The notes under the pieces are model-generated. The model saw nothing but the letters and a program-made list of their open reading frames with translations, had not been told where the DNA came from and ran no database searches. The position numbers were made by a program, and so were the translations under genes. Shown here in pieces: positions 48,092 to 57,075 of a DNA stretch of 64,000 nucleotides. How positions within the stretch are numbered: position 1 is the first letter of the stretch; every line of letters begins with the position of its first letter. This DNA is from Mycolicibacterium rhodesiae JS60 (lineage in GTDB: Bacteria > Actinomycetota > Actinomycetes > Mycobacteriales > Mycobacteriaceae). Location of the stretch: assembly GCA_000230935.2 (NCBI GenBank), contig AGIQ01000001.1, forward strand, positions 1,364,001-1,428,000, written 5' to 3'.

Positions 48092-49293
48092 AACACCCCC
48101 TTGGACTCGAGGTCGGCGATCTCGTCGGCCGGTAGGCCCAGCAGCTCGGCGTAGATCTCGTCGTTGTGCTGACCGGGCCGCGACGATCCCGCCGACCGGA
48201 TGGTTCCCGGCGACTCGGAGAGCACCGGCACCACGCCCGGCCCCTTGACGTTGCGGCCGATGCGCTCATCCCAGTGGTCGGCGATCATTCCGCGCGACAG
48301 CAGCTGCGGGTCGGTGACGACCTCGGCGACGGTGTTGATCGGGCCGCTGATGACACCCGCCGCGCTGAGGGTCTCGATGATGTCGGCGGGCTCGCGAGCC
48401 GCGGCCCAGTCGCCGATGATCTTGTCCAGCTCGTCCTGATTGCGGCCGCGCGCAACATGATTGACGAATCGGTCGTCATCGGCCAGCTCGGGTTGGTCCA
48501 TCGCCGCGCACAGCCGCCGGAACACGGTGTCCTGGTTGGCGGCGATCACCACCCAACTGCCGTCCGCACTGCGATAGATATTGGACGGGGCGATCCCTTC
48601 CAGCCGGGTGCCCGACGGCCCGCGGACCACACCGCCGACGTCGTAATCGGGGATCGTCGACTCCTGCACTGCCAGACAGGATTCGGTCAGGGCGGCGTCG
48701 ACGATCTGGCCCTCGCCGGTGACGGTGCGGCGGTACAGCGCGGCCAGTGCGCCCTGGGCGGCGAACATCCCGGCCAGGCTGTCGCCGAGCGAGAGAGCCA
48801 GTCGGGGCGGGGGGCCGCCGGGGAAACCGTTCATGTGTCGCAGGCCGCTGGCCGCCTCGGCGACCGAGGCGTAGCCGGCCTTCTGGGCCTCCGGGCCGGT
48901 CTGCCCGTAGCCGGAGACCCGGACCAGGATGATGCCCCGATTGCGTTCGCGCAGAACGTCGTAACCGAGGCCCCACTTCTCCAGTGTGCCGGGCCGGAAG
49001 TTCTCGACGATGATGTCGGAGTGCTCGACCAGATCGAGGAACAGGTCGCGGCCGCGAGATTCCCGCAGGTTGAGGGTGACGGCTTTCTTGTTCCGGGCAT
49101 GCACCGTCCAGAAGAAGTGGTGACCGTCGAGTTCGGCCTGCCCCCAGGTGCGCAGCGGATCCGGGGCGCCGGGCGGTTCGATCTTGACCACCTCGGCGCC
49201 CATATCGCCGAGCAGCCGGCCCGCGAACGGTCCCGAGATCAGCGTGCCGACCTCGATGACCCGAATGCCGTCGAGCGGTCCTGTGGCAGTCAC
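48088..49293 (-). CDS. CaiB/BaiF-family CoA-transferase
   Basis: 401 residues of the formyl-CoA/carnitine CoA-transferase (family III) type. Recognisable blocks are the N-terminal GIRVIEVGTLISGPFAGRLL, the GDMGAEVVKIEPPG motif with the catalytic Asp further on in SLGDSLAGMFAAQGAL, and VSGYGQTGPEAQKAG. The start was placed at GTG 49293, with GGAAAGG seven bases upstream; the longer frame would translate the repeat at 49310-49371. It likely activates the acid whose CoA ester the following lyase cleaves. Confidence 0.87.
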   Translation of the reverse strand: MTATGPLDGIRVIEVGTLISGPFAGRLLGDMGAEVVKIEPPGAPDPLRTWGQAELDGHHFFWTVHARNKKAVTLNLRESRGRDLFLDLVEHSDIIVENFRPGTLEKWGLGYDVLRERNRGIILVRVSGYGQTGPEAQKAGYASVAEAASGLRHMNGFPGGPPPRLALSLGDSLAGMFAAQGALAALYRRTVTGEGQIVDAALTESCLAVQESTIPDYDVGGVVRGPSGTRLEGIAPSNIYRSADGSWVVIAANQDTVFRRLCAAMDQPELADDDRFVNHVARGRNQDELDKIIGDWAAAREPADIIETLSAAGVISGPINTVAEVVTDPQLLSRGMIADHWDERIGRNVKGPGVVPVLSESPGTIRSAGSSRPGQHNDEIYAELLGLPADEIADLESKGVL

Positions 49294-49309
49294 GTCGTCA
49301 CCTTTCCAC

Positions 49310-49371
49310 CGCGAGCAGACGCAGACTCGCATGAAATCGGGTGAAAAAGGGCGATTTTGTGTCTGCTCGCG
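49310..49371. repeat. Palindromic repeat (CGCGARCAGACACAAA type), second copy
   Basis: The left arm begins CGCGAGCAGACGCAGACTCG and the right arm ends TTGTGTCTGCTCGCG; 18 of 21 positions pair around a 20-base loop. It shares the arm core with the copy at 35905-35970. It fills most of the gap between the hydrolase stop (49375) and the CoA-transferase start (49293), so it may act as a terminator or RNA-processing site. Confidence 0.75.
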
Positions 49372-49374
49372 ACA

Positions 49375-50559
49375 TCAATCCGCCTTCGCGAAGTCGTGCC
49401 GAACCAGCCAGTCGGTGACGATGCCGACCGCTTGGCGCAGCGTGTCCTTCTGATCGTGGCCGGAGTAGTAGTGGTTGGCGCCGGGGATCTCGTGCATCTC
49501 CTTGTCGGGATGCCCGATCGCCTCGAACAGCCGCCGGGTGTGACTGGGTGTGCAGGCGTCATCGGCGAGGTTGCCGATCACCAGCGCGGGCACGGCGATG
49601 TCCGGGCCCGCCTTCACGGCGTCACCGTTGGCGTCGTCATAGCTCCACTGTGACAGCCAGCTGCGCAGCGTGCAGAACCTTGCCAGTCCGACCGGGCTCA
49701 TGTTGACCACCTGCGGATCGCCGAGGTAGCAGGTGCCGGGGGCGCGCTCGTTGGGGTCGACGGTCGGGTCGAGCCAGCGCGGGTCGGCCATGGTGCCGTG
49801 CACGACGAAACAGAACTCGTCGTCGGGCCGGCCGTTCGCCCGCAGTTCGGCCAGTTTTTCCTTGACCCACTTCGTGATCCGCCGGTTGCGGGCGATCTGC
49901 GCCTCGTGGTAGCGCGCCAGGAACTCACTCGTGTAGGGCGGCTGGTTGGGGTTGTCCGGGTTGTACAGGTCGAGTTCGGGATCCCGCTTGGTCGGGTCGT
50001 TCTCGTCCAGGATCGAAGCGTCCATCCACTCGGTCATCGTGCCGTGCCTGCTGATGTGCGCGGCCAGCAACATGATGCCGTCGGCGGGCAGCAGACCGAG
50101 TTTGGTCAGATCGGGACCGTCGCCCGACGGGCTGGCCGTGATCGTCGGGTGCTGCGCCTGCTGCTGGTAGAACACCGACAGCGAGCCGCCGCCGCTCCAG
50201 CCCGCCAGCACCACCTTGGCGTAGCCCTGCCGGTTCTTGGCGTCCTTGATGCATTCGCCGAGATCCTCGACTACCTTCTCCATCAGCAGTGCGGAGTCGG
50301 TGCCACGGAAGCGGCTGTTGCAGTAGATGACGTGATGGCCCGCGCGCGCGAGCGCGTTGATCATCGGCAGGTAGGCGCCGCCGCCGATCGGGTGCATGAA
50401 CACCAGCACCGTGTCGGACGGGGTGGTCGGCTTGAGCAGGTAGCTTTCCAGAACGACCAGCTCGGCCACGCCGCCGTACACATCGCGGACGGCCGAATTG
50501 TTCTGGTAGGCAATCAGATACGGAATGCGCTCGTAGGCCCGCTTGACCGGGGTGACCAT
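49375..50559 (-). CDS. Alpha/beta hydrolase
   Basis: 394 residues from ATG 50559. The oxyanion segment is LVFMHPIGGGAYLPMI, the nucleophile elbow is LAGWSGGGSLSVFY (Ser near residue 127), and the late acid and His are in LADDACTPSHTRR and PGANHYYSGHD. The ATG overlaps the stop of the homogentisate dioxygenase-like gene (TGATG), so they form one operon. It may hydrolyse a ring-cleavage product or CoA ester; unproven. Confidence 0.82.
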   Translation of the reverse strand: MVTPVKRAYERIPYLIAYQNNSAVRDVYGGVAELVVLESYLLKPTTPSDTVLVFMHPIGGGAYLPMINALARAGHHVIYCNSRFRGTDSALLMEKVVEDLGECIKDAKNRQGYAKVVLAGWSGGGSLSVFYQQQAQHPTITASPSGDGPDLTKLGLLPADGIMLLAAHISRHGTMTEWMDASILDENDPTKRDPELDLYNPDNPNQPPYTSEFLARYHEAQIARNRRITKWVKEKLAELRANGRPDDEFCFVVHGTMADPRWLDPTVDPNERAPGTCYLGDPQVVNMSPVGLARFCTLRSWLSQWSYDDANGDAVKAGPDIAVPALVIGNLADDACTPSHTRRLFEAIGHPDKEMHEIPGANHYYSGHDQKDTLRQAVGIVTDWLVRHDFAKAD

Positions 50560-51674
50560 CAGTGTTGCCCCAGATCGTTGGCCAGGACTTCCGGCGAGGG
50601 AACCAGTCTCCTTCGGGTGTCGATGGCGATCACCTGCCAATCCACGCTGGAGAAGTCGTCGAACTTGCGCCTGGCCCGCTCGCGCGCCTTCTCGGGTGCA
50701 CCGTGGTGCACGCCCTGCGGCGCATGACTGATCAGCCCCGGCGGCATCGGGATGCCGTAGAGGGAGCCGCCGTGGAAGAACGCGATCTCGTCGAAGTCGA
50801 CGTTGCGGTGATACCAGGGCGTGCGTTCGGTCCCCGGAACGGATTCGGCCGGCTTGGGCAGGAAGTTGCAGACATAGACGCCGGTGGCCTCCATGAAGAG
50901 GTGGACCATCGGCGGCAGGTGCACGCTGTCGGATGTGATCACGTTGTAGTCGGCCACATTGAAGGTGAACGCATAGTTGTCGCCCCGCCAGCCCTCGACG
51001 TCGATCGGATTGTGCGGATAGATCAGCGTCGTCGTCTCGACGCCGTCGATCGGCCGGTGATACAGCCGCACCTCGTATTCGCCGTCGTTGTGCGGGCCTT
51101 CGCCGTCGGCCGTCGGTTCCGGGTCGGGGATGACGGCCTGCGACGGGTCGAACGGCCAGTGCCGGCCGAGCGGGCCCGCCGGTGGCACCCGGAACTCGTC
51201 GGTGGCCTCGATCATCAGCCAGGCGCCCTCTGAGGAGGGCGTCTGGCGCCAGGTGCAGGCCTTCGGGAGGTAGATCCAGTCCCCGGTGCGGTAGGAGAGT
51301 GGGCCGAACTCGGTTTCCAGGCGTCCGGTGCCCTGATGGACGAAGCACAGCAGGTCGCCGTCGACATAACGGACATAGAACGGCATGGCGGCCTCGCGCC
51401 GGCTCAGTGAGATGCGGCAATCAGGGTTGGAGAACAGCAACAGCGGCGCCCCGGCGGGGTCGGTCAGATCACCCGGTTTGAGCTCGCTGGACAGCACGTC
51501 GAGCGGCCGCAACGGGCCGGTGGCCCGAAATCTGGTCGGATCGTTGCGCCGATAGATGTTGGCGGTCCGGCCGGTGAATCCACCCCGGCCCAGCTCGTCG
51601 TCCTTGAGGCCGTCGAGGTCAGCGTGCAGGCGCCGTGGGGTAGTGCCTTTACGCAGGTGAGTGAAGGATTCCAT
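50559..51674 (-). CDS. Homogentisate 1,2-dioxygenase-family protein
   Basis: 371 residues, a two-cupin fold. Homogentisate dioxygenases open the aromatic ring with Fe(II) and oxygen. Evidence: the N-terminal RRNDPTRFRATGPLRPLDVL, the cupin block DGDLLCFVHQGTGRLETEFG, and the metal-site region HAPQGVHHGAPEKARERARR near the C-terminus. It is shorter than classical HmgA (about 430), so an alternative aromatic substrate is possible. GGGAGATGTC precedes the ATG, and an AT-rich palindrome lies about 40 bases upstream. Confidence 0.8.
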   Translation of the reverse strand: MESFTHLRKGTTPRRLHADLDGLKDDELGRGGFTGRTANIYRRNDPTRFRATGPLRPLDVLSSELKPGDLTDPAGAPLLLFSNPDCRISLSRREAAMPFYVRYVDGDLLCFVHQGTGRLETEFGPLSYRTGDWIYLPKACTWRQTPSSEGAWLMIEATDEFRVPPAGPLGRHWPFDPSQAVIPDPEPTADGEGPHNDGEYEVRLYHRPIDGVETTTLIYPHNPIDVEGWRGDNYAFTFNVADYNVITSDSVHLPPMVHLFMEATGVYVCNFLPKPAESVPGTERTPWYHRNVDFDEIAFFHGGSLYGIPMPPGLISHAPQGVHHGAPEKARERARRKFDDFSSVDWQVIAIDTRRRLVPSPEVLANDLGQH

Positions 51675-51713
51675 GACATCTCCCAAGATCAGCGCGGAGG
51701 GTACTGCCGGTCA

Positions 51714-51737
51714 AAAACTAAAAGTGACATTAGTTTT
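51714..51737. promoter_or_regulatory. AT-rich palindromic operator, copy B
   Basis: Perfect 8-base arms AAAACTAA and TTAGTTTT around AAGTGACA. It is nearly the same sequence as copy A at 45725-45748. It lies between the homogentisate dioxygenase-like gene (minus) and antigen 85 (plus), so it is placed to control the former. Confidence 0.65.
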
Positions 51738-51826
51738 CCTTTCGCCCACTGACAAGGCCTGAAGCACCAAGGTGTAACGTGGCGGACTTTCACAGGTTCG
51801 AGACGACATGTTTTACTCAACTCTGA

Positions 51827-52858
<1,032 letters not shown>

Positions 52859-52870
52859 CGTAGCAGTCGA

Positions 52871-52908
52871 CAAAGCGGGCCACCGGTGAAAACCGGTGGC
52901 CCGCTTTG
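52871..52908. terminator. Strong intrinsic terminator (bidirectional)
   Basis: A perfect 17-base-pair stem beginning CAAAGCGGGCCACCGGT, with a GAAA loop and TTGTTGTTG after it. It lies 12 bases after the antigen 85 stop and just before the end of the convergent acrylyl-CoA reductase-like gene, so it can terminate both. Confidence 0.9.
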
Positions 52909-52917
52909 TTGTTGTGC

Positions 52918-53916
52918 TCAGAACCCGCCTGCGACCCGCACCACCGCGCGGCCCGAGTACTTACCCGCCCGCACCTGGTCGATCACCGCGAGCACATCCT
53001 TGACATCGACCTCATGGGTGACGTCGTCGAGGTGGCGTGGCTTCAGCCGGCCACCCAGGCGCTCCCACAGCGCGCGGCGCCGGGCGATCGGCAACTGCAC
53101 CGAGTCGATGCCCAGCAGCGAGACACCACGCAGGATGAACGGCATCACCGTCGTACTGAGACCAGGGCCGCCGGTCAGCCCGCTGGCCGCCACCGCCCCG
53201 CCGTACTTCAGCGTGCTGATGACATCGGCCAGCGTGGCCCCGCCGACGCAGTCCACCGCACCGGCCCAGCGCGTCTTGCCCAGCGGGCGCGGCGTGGCGT
53301 CGGGATCCTCGGGCAGGCGGCCGATGACGTCGGCGGCTCCGAGAGCCTTGAGATGCTGCGCGGCCTCGGCCTTGCCGGTGGAGGCCACCACCTCGTAGCC
53401 GGCCGCGGCGAGGATGTCGACGCTGACCGATCCGACCCCGCCGGTCGCGCCGGTCACCACAATCGGACCGTCCTGCGGCGTGATGCCATGGGAGATCAGC
53501 GCTTCGACGCTCATCGCGGCGGTGAAGCCGGCGGTTCCGATCGCTGCGCCTTCGCGCGGAGTCAGCGAGCCCAGTGCGACGACGTGTTCGGCGGGCAGCC
53601 GGATGTACTCGGCGTAGCCGCCGTGGTGGCCGGTGCCAATCGCGTAGCCGTGCGCCAGAACCTGTTCTCCCACAGCGAATTCCGGAGACTGGGACTCCAC
53701 CACCTCGCCGGTGAGATCGATGCCCGGCACGATCGGATAGTCCCGGACGACGCCGCCGCGCGGGGTCAGTGCGAGTGCGTCCTTGTAGTTGACGCTGGAA
53801 TAGGCCACGCGGATCGTGACATCGCCCGGCGGAAGTTCAGCGGCGTCGAGCATCTCGATCGAAGCGGTGACCTTGTCGCCGTCTTGGCGGGCTAGCAGTG
53901 CCTTGAAGGAATCCAT
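52918..53916 (-). CDS. Acrylyl-CoA reductase-like (AcuI-type) zinc-free MDR oxidoreductase
   Basis: 332 residues of the quinone-oxidoreductase/YhdH (AcuI) branch. Evidence: the N-terminal FKALLARQDGDKVTASIE, VAYSSVNYKDALALTPRGG, IVPGIDLTGEVVES, and the NADP-binding VVTGATGGVGSVSVDIL near residue 148. AcuI reduces acrylyl-CoA to propionyl-CoA; YhdH relatives act on small enoyl substrates. The start ATG 53916 was preferred to an upstream TTG. It sits 29 bases after the TetR gene stop. Confidence 0.85.
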   Translation of the reverse strand: MDSFKALLARQDGDKVTASIEMLDAAELPPGDVTIRVAYSSVNYKDALALTPRGGVVRDYPIVPGIDLTGEVVESQSPEFAVGEQVLAHGYAIGTGHHGGYAEYIRLPAEHVVALGSLTPREGAAIGTAGFTAAMSVEALISHGITPQDGPIVVTGATGGVGSVSVDILAAAGYEVVASTGKAEAAQHLKALGAADVIGRLPEDPDATPRPLGKTRWAGAVDCVGGATLADVISTLKYGGAVAASGLTGGPGLSTTVMPFILRGVSLLGIDSVQLPIARRRALWERLGGRLKPRHLDDVTHEVDVKDVLAVIDQVRAGKYSGRAVVRVAGGF

Positions 53917-53945
53917 AGCCAAGACGGTAGCGCTCCGGGCTCGGG

Positions 53946-54539
53946 CTACCCTCGGGTCGCCTCATAGCCGGTCGTGAACCACCGGACCGTTCGTTCGATG
54001 GTGGGCAGGATGTCGGTGATGGCGATCTCGCCGGCGGTGAAGCGGCCCGACAATCCGAACACCAAGGTGGCCAATACCGTGTCGAGGTCGGCGACGAAGT
54101 TCTCGTCGACGCCGTCGAGCACCTCCATCGCGGCGGGGACGACCATGTCGAGGCCACGGTTCAAGACAAGTTCACGCCCGGTGGACGACCGCGAGCGGTA
54201 GTAGGCCTTGAGCATTTCGGGATGCCGCTCCCACGGCTCGAAGATGGTGCCGAAGAGGCGCATCAACCCGTCATAGACCGACTCGTCGGGCGCATGGTGT
54301 TGCTGGGCCAGGCCCGCATAGCGGTGCTCGTCCATCCAGGACTCGAGCGCGGCGAGGATCAAGTGGTCCCGGGTGGGGTAGCGCTTGTAGATCGTGGCCA
54401 GCGACGTGCGCGACCGCCGGGCGACTTCGCGCAGCTGAACCGCGTCGTAACCCTCGCTTTCCAGGATGTCGACGACGATGTCGAGGATCCGGTCGCGGGC
54501 GTCGACCGCGGTACTGGTCGTCGTCTCGGCGTTGTCCAC
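53946..54539 (-). CDS. TetR-family transcriptional regulator
   Basis: 197 residues. The helix-turn-helix is VQLREVARRSRTSLATIYKR at about residues 34-53, followed by YPTRDHLILAALE. It is divergent from the SDR/CMD/ALDH operon, with a 79-base gap holding a multi-half-site palindrome (54560-54597), the expected operator. It probably represses both itself and the operon. The start is GTG 54539. Confidence 0.88.
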   Translation of the reverse strand: MDNAETTTSTAVDARDRILDIVVDILESEGYDAVQLREVARRSRTSLATIYKRYPTRDHLILAALESWMDEHRYAGLAQQHHAPDESVYDGLMRLFGTIFEPWERHPEMLKAYYRSRSSTGRELVLNRGLDMVVPAAMEVLDGVDENFVADLDTVLATLVFGLSGRFTAGEIAITDILPTIERTVRWFTTGYEATRG

Positions 54540-54559
54540 GAATGCCCTTGCCCTCGGTG

Positions 54560-54597
54560 AGTAACGCGGTTACTGTACCGCAGTAACACGGTTACTG
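54560..54597. promoter_or_regulatory. Operator array of four GTAAC-type half-sites
   Basis: Two palindromes in a row, AGTAACGCGGTTACT and CAGTAACACGGTTACTG, whose inner half-sites also form GTTACTGtaccgCAGTAAC. This lies midway between the TetR gene and the SDR operon and could bind two or more TetR dimers. Confidence 0.75.
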
Positions 54598-54618
54598 CAC
54601 GCAACGAAGGCGGGACAC

Positions 54619-55449
54619 ATGGGCTCTCTGAACGGCAAGGTCGCGTTCATCACCGGAGTTGCGCGCGGTCAGGGCCGAAGTCACGCCGTTCGGCTGGCCG
54701 CCGACGGCGCCGACATCATCGGGGTAGACATCTGCGCGGACATCGCCTCCAACGGCTATCCGATGGCCAGCCGTGCGGAGCTGGACGAAACCGTCGAAGT
54801 CGTGGAGGCCAAGGGCGGCAAGATGGTGGCCTCCGTCGCCGATGTCCGTGACTTCCACGCAGTGCAGGCCGCTCTGGACAGCGGGGTCGAGCACTTCGGC
54901 CGTCTCGACATCGTGTGTGCCAACGCAGGCATCGCGGCCATGGCCTTCCGCGAGCTGACCATCGACGAAGAGCTCGAGCAGTGGAACGACGTCCTGGGCG
55001 TGAACCTCGTCGGTGCATTCCACACCGCCAAGGCCGCGATCCCGCATCTGATCGCCGGCGGACGCGGCGGGTCGATCGTCTTCACCAGCTCGACGGCGGG
55101 GCTGCGCGGATTCGGCGGGCTGCAAGGCGGCGGGCTGGGCTACGCGGCGTCCAAACACGGCCTGGTCGGCCTGATGCGGACGCTGGCGAATGCGCTTGCC
55201 TCGGAGAGCATTCGGGTCAACACCGTGCACCCGACAGCAGTGCGCACCATGATGGCCGTCAACCCCGCGATGGTCGCCTTCCTGGAGAACTATCCCGGTG
55301 GTGGTCCACACCTGCAGAACCCGATGCCGGTCGACATGCTCGAACCCGAGGACATCAGCGCCGCGATCGCCTATCTGGTCAGCGACGAAGCCAGATTCGT
55401 CACCGGGGTGACCTTTCCGGTCGACGCCGGCTTCTGCAACAAGCTCTAG
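54619..55449 (+). CDS. Mycofactocin-coupled SDR family oxidoreductase
   Basis: 276 residues. Cofactor motif TGVARGQGRSHAVRLA near residue 13, then DIIGVDIC, the inserted lid-like segment after strand 2, NAG in CANAGIAAM, and the active-site Tyr-Lys in YAASKHGLVG. This GxARGQGRSHA/DIIxVDI pattern is the signature of mycofactocin-dependent (non-dissociable NAD) SDRs such as carveol dehydrogenases. First gene of an operon with another SDR, a CMD protein and an aldehyde dehydrogenase. Confidence 0.9.
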   Translation: MGSLNGKVAFITGVARGQGRSHAVRLAADGADIIGVDICADIASNGYPMASRAELDETVEVVEAKGGKMVASVADVRDFHAVQAALDSGVEHFGRLDIVCANAGIAAMAFRELTIDEELEQWNDVLGVNLVGAFHTAKAAIPHLIAGGRGGSIVFTSSTAGLRGFGGLQGGGLGYAASKHGLVGLMRTLANALASESIRVNTVHPTAVRTMMAVNPAMVAFLENYPGGGPHLQNPMPVDMLEPEDISAAIAYLVSDEARFVTGVTFPVDAGFCNKL

Positions 55450-55456
55450 GAGAGAC

Positions 55457-56269
55457 ATGACGCAACCGACGGGTCGGGTGGCCGGCAAACGGGTCCTGAT
55501 CACCGGGGCCGCCCGGGGGATGGGCCGCAGCCACGCCGTGCGGCTGGCCGAAGAAGGCGCCGACCTGATCCTGGTGGACATCTGCGAATCGCTGCCGGAG
55601 GTCGAGTATCCGCTGGCGACGCGCGAAGAGCTCGACGAGACGGTCGCCCTGGTGGAAAAGCAGGGCCGGCGCGCGGTGAGGTATGTCGTGGACGTCCGCG
55701 ACGCCACGGCCCTGGCCGAGGCGGTGAACTATGGCGTCGAGCAACTCGGCGGCCTGGATGCGGCCGTGTCCAATGCTGGGGTTCTCACGGTGGGGGCGTG
55801 GGACGCCACGACCCCCGATCAGTGGCGAACAGTGTTGGACGTCAATCTCATTGGCACGTGGAACACCTGCGCCGCGGCTCTGCCGCACCTTGTCACCCAC
55901 GGCGGGAGCCTGGTCAACATCAGCTCGGCGGCCGGGCTGAAGGGCACGCCGCTGCATCTGCCCTACACGGCGGCCAAACACGGTGTCGTCGGGCTGAGCC
56001 GAGCGCTGGCCAATGAGCTTGCCGCAGTGAGTGTTCGGGTCAACACTGTGCATCCGACCGGTGTCGAGACGGGCATGCGGCCCGAGTCGTTGCACCAAGT
56101 GCTCGGTGAGGGCCGGCCCGATCTCGTGCCGATCTTCCTCAACGCGCTGCCCGTTGTGATGGTCGACGCGGTCGACATCAGCAATGCGGTGCTCTACCTG
56201 ATCTCCGACGAATCCCGCTACGTGACAGGCACTGAACTCAAGGTCGACGCCGGGGTCACCATCCGATGA
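55457..56269 (+). CDS. Mycofactocin-coupled SDR family oxidoreductase
   Basis: 270 residues, a paralogue of the preceding gene. Motifs are TGAARGMGRSHAVRLAEEGA, DLILVDICESLPE, NAGVLTVGA, and the catalytic YTAAKHGVVGLSRAL. The seven-base gap to the previous gene includes AGGAGAGAC as ribosome site. Two such enzymes in one operon suggest two alcohol oxidations, or stereoisomer-specific forms, in one pathway. No mycofactocin biosynthesis (mft) gene is in the window. Confidence 0.9.
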   Translation: MTQPTGRVAGKRVLITGAARGMGRSHAVRLAEEGADLILVDICESLPEVEYPLATREELDETVALVEKQGRRAVRYVVDVRDATALAEAVNYGVEQLGGLDAAVSNAGVLTVGAWDATTPDQWRTVLDVNLIGTWNTCAAALPHLVTHGGSLVNISSAAGLKGTPLHLPYTAAKHGVVGLSRALANELAAVSVRVNTVHPTGVETGMRPESLHQVLGEGRPDLVPIFLNALPVVMVDAVDISNAVLYLISDESRYVTGTELKVDAGVTIR

Positions 56270-57075
56270 CCGCGATCGAGAGCGACCGCCGCGAACGGGG
56301 CAGGCAGGCGTTCGCCGATGTGATGACGTTCCCCGCGCCGCAGGATGACACGCCGGCGGGCAGGGGACTGATCGAGTTCGTGTACGGCGAGATCTGGTCG
56401 CGTCCGGCGCTGAGCCGCCGCGACCGGCGGTTCGTCACCCTGGCGTGCGTGGCGGCGGCCGACGCCGAGGCACCGCTGCGCGACCACGTGTACGCCGCTC
56501 TCAACAGCGGTGATGTCTCCATCACTGAGATGCGGGAGACGGTACTGCATTTCGCGGTGTACGCGGGGTGGCCCAAAGCGTCGTGGTTCAACATGCTCGT
56601 CGACGAGCAGTGGGAACGGATCCATAGCGACCGCGGGCAGAGTCCACCAGAACCGGAGCCGCTACTGCCATTGATCACGCCGAGCGACCCGGAGGGCCGG
56701 CTGTTGGTCGGCGAGCGGTCGTTCAAGGACATCAACTGCATCCCGTATGCCCCGATCCGGGACAACCCCTACTCCGGCGCTGGAATCCTGAACTTCGTCT
56801 TCGGTGAGATGTGGCTTCGCCCCGGCCTGGGCATGAAGGAGCGCCGGCTCATCACGGTGGCGTGCGTGGCGTTCCAGGACACGCTGATCCCGATCATCAG
56901 TCATGTGTATGCCGCGCTGAAGAGCCGCGATGTCTCCTTCGACGAGATGGAAGAATTGGCTTTGCATTTCGCGGCCTACTACGGCTGGCCCAAGGCGTCG
57001 CATCTCAATCAGGTCATCGCCGAGCAGCAACAACGCGTTCTCGAGGAGTGGCGCACCGAATCGGGCGACTCGTGA
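56266..57075 (+). CDS. Tandem carboxymuconolactone decarboxylase-domain protein
   Basis: 269 residues made of two similar halves: FVYGEIWSRPALSRRDRRFV near residue 37 and FVFGEMWLRPGLGMKERRLI near residue 177. Each half is followed by the Glu/His-bearing helix of the CMD/AhpD fold and a copy of HFAxYxGWPKAS. Neither half has the CxxC of peroxidase-type AhpD, so a decarboxylase, lactonase or scaffold role is more likely. The ATG overlaps the upstream stop and its stop overlaps the aldehyde dehydrogenase start. Confidence 0.88.
   Translation: MTAIESDRRERGRQAFADVMTFPAPQDDTPAGRGLIEFVYGEIWSRPALSRRDRRFVTLACVAAADAEAPLRDHVYAALNSGDVSITEMRETVLHFAVYAGWPKASWFNMLVDEQWERIHSDRGQSPPEPEPLLPLITPSDPEGRLLVGERSFKDINCIPYAPIRDNPYSGAGILNFVFGEMWLRPGLGMKERRLITVACVAFQDTLIPIISHVYAALKSRDVSFDEMEELALHFAAYYGWPKASHLNQVIAEQQQRVLEEWRTESGDS

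Noticed and set aside
49294..49332. Longer CoA-transferase start giving an N-terminus reading MRVCVCSR
   Set aside because: This is encoded by the palindromic repeat; GTG 49293 has its own ribosome site and matches the usual family N-terminus.
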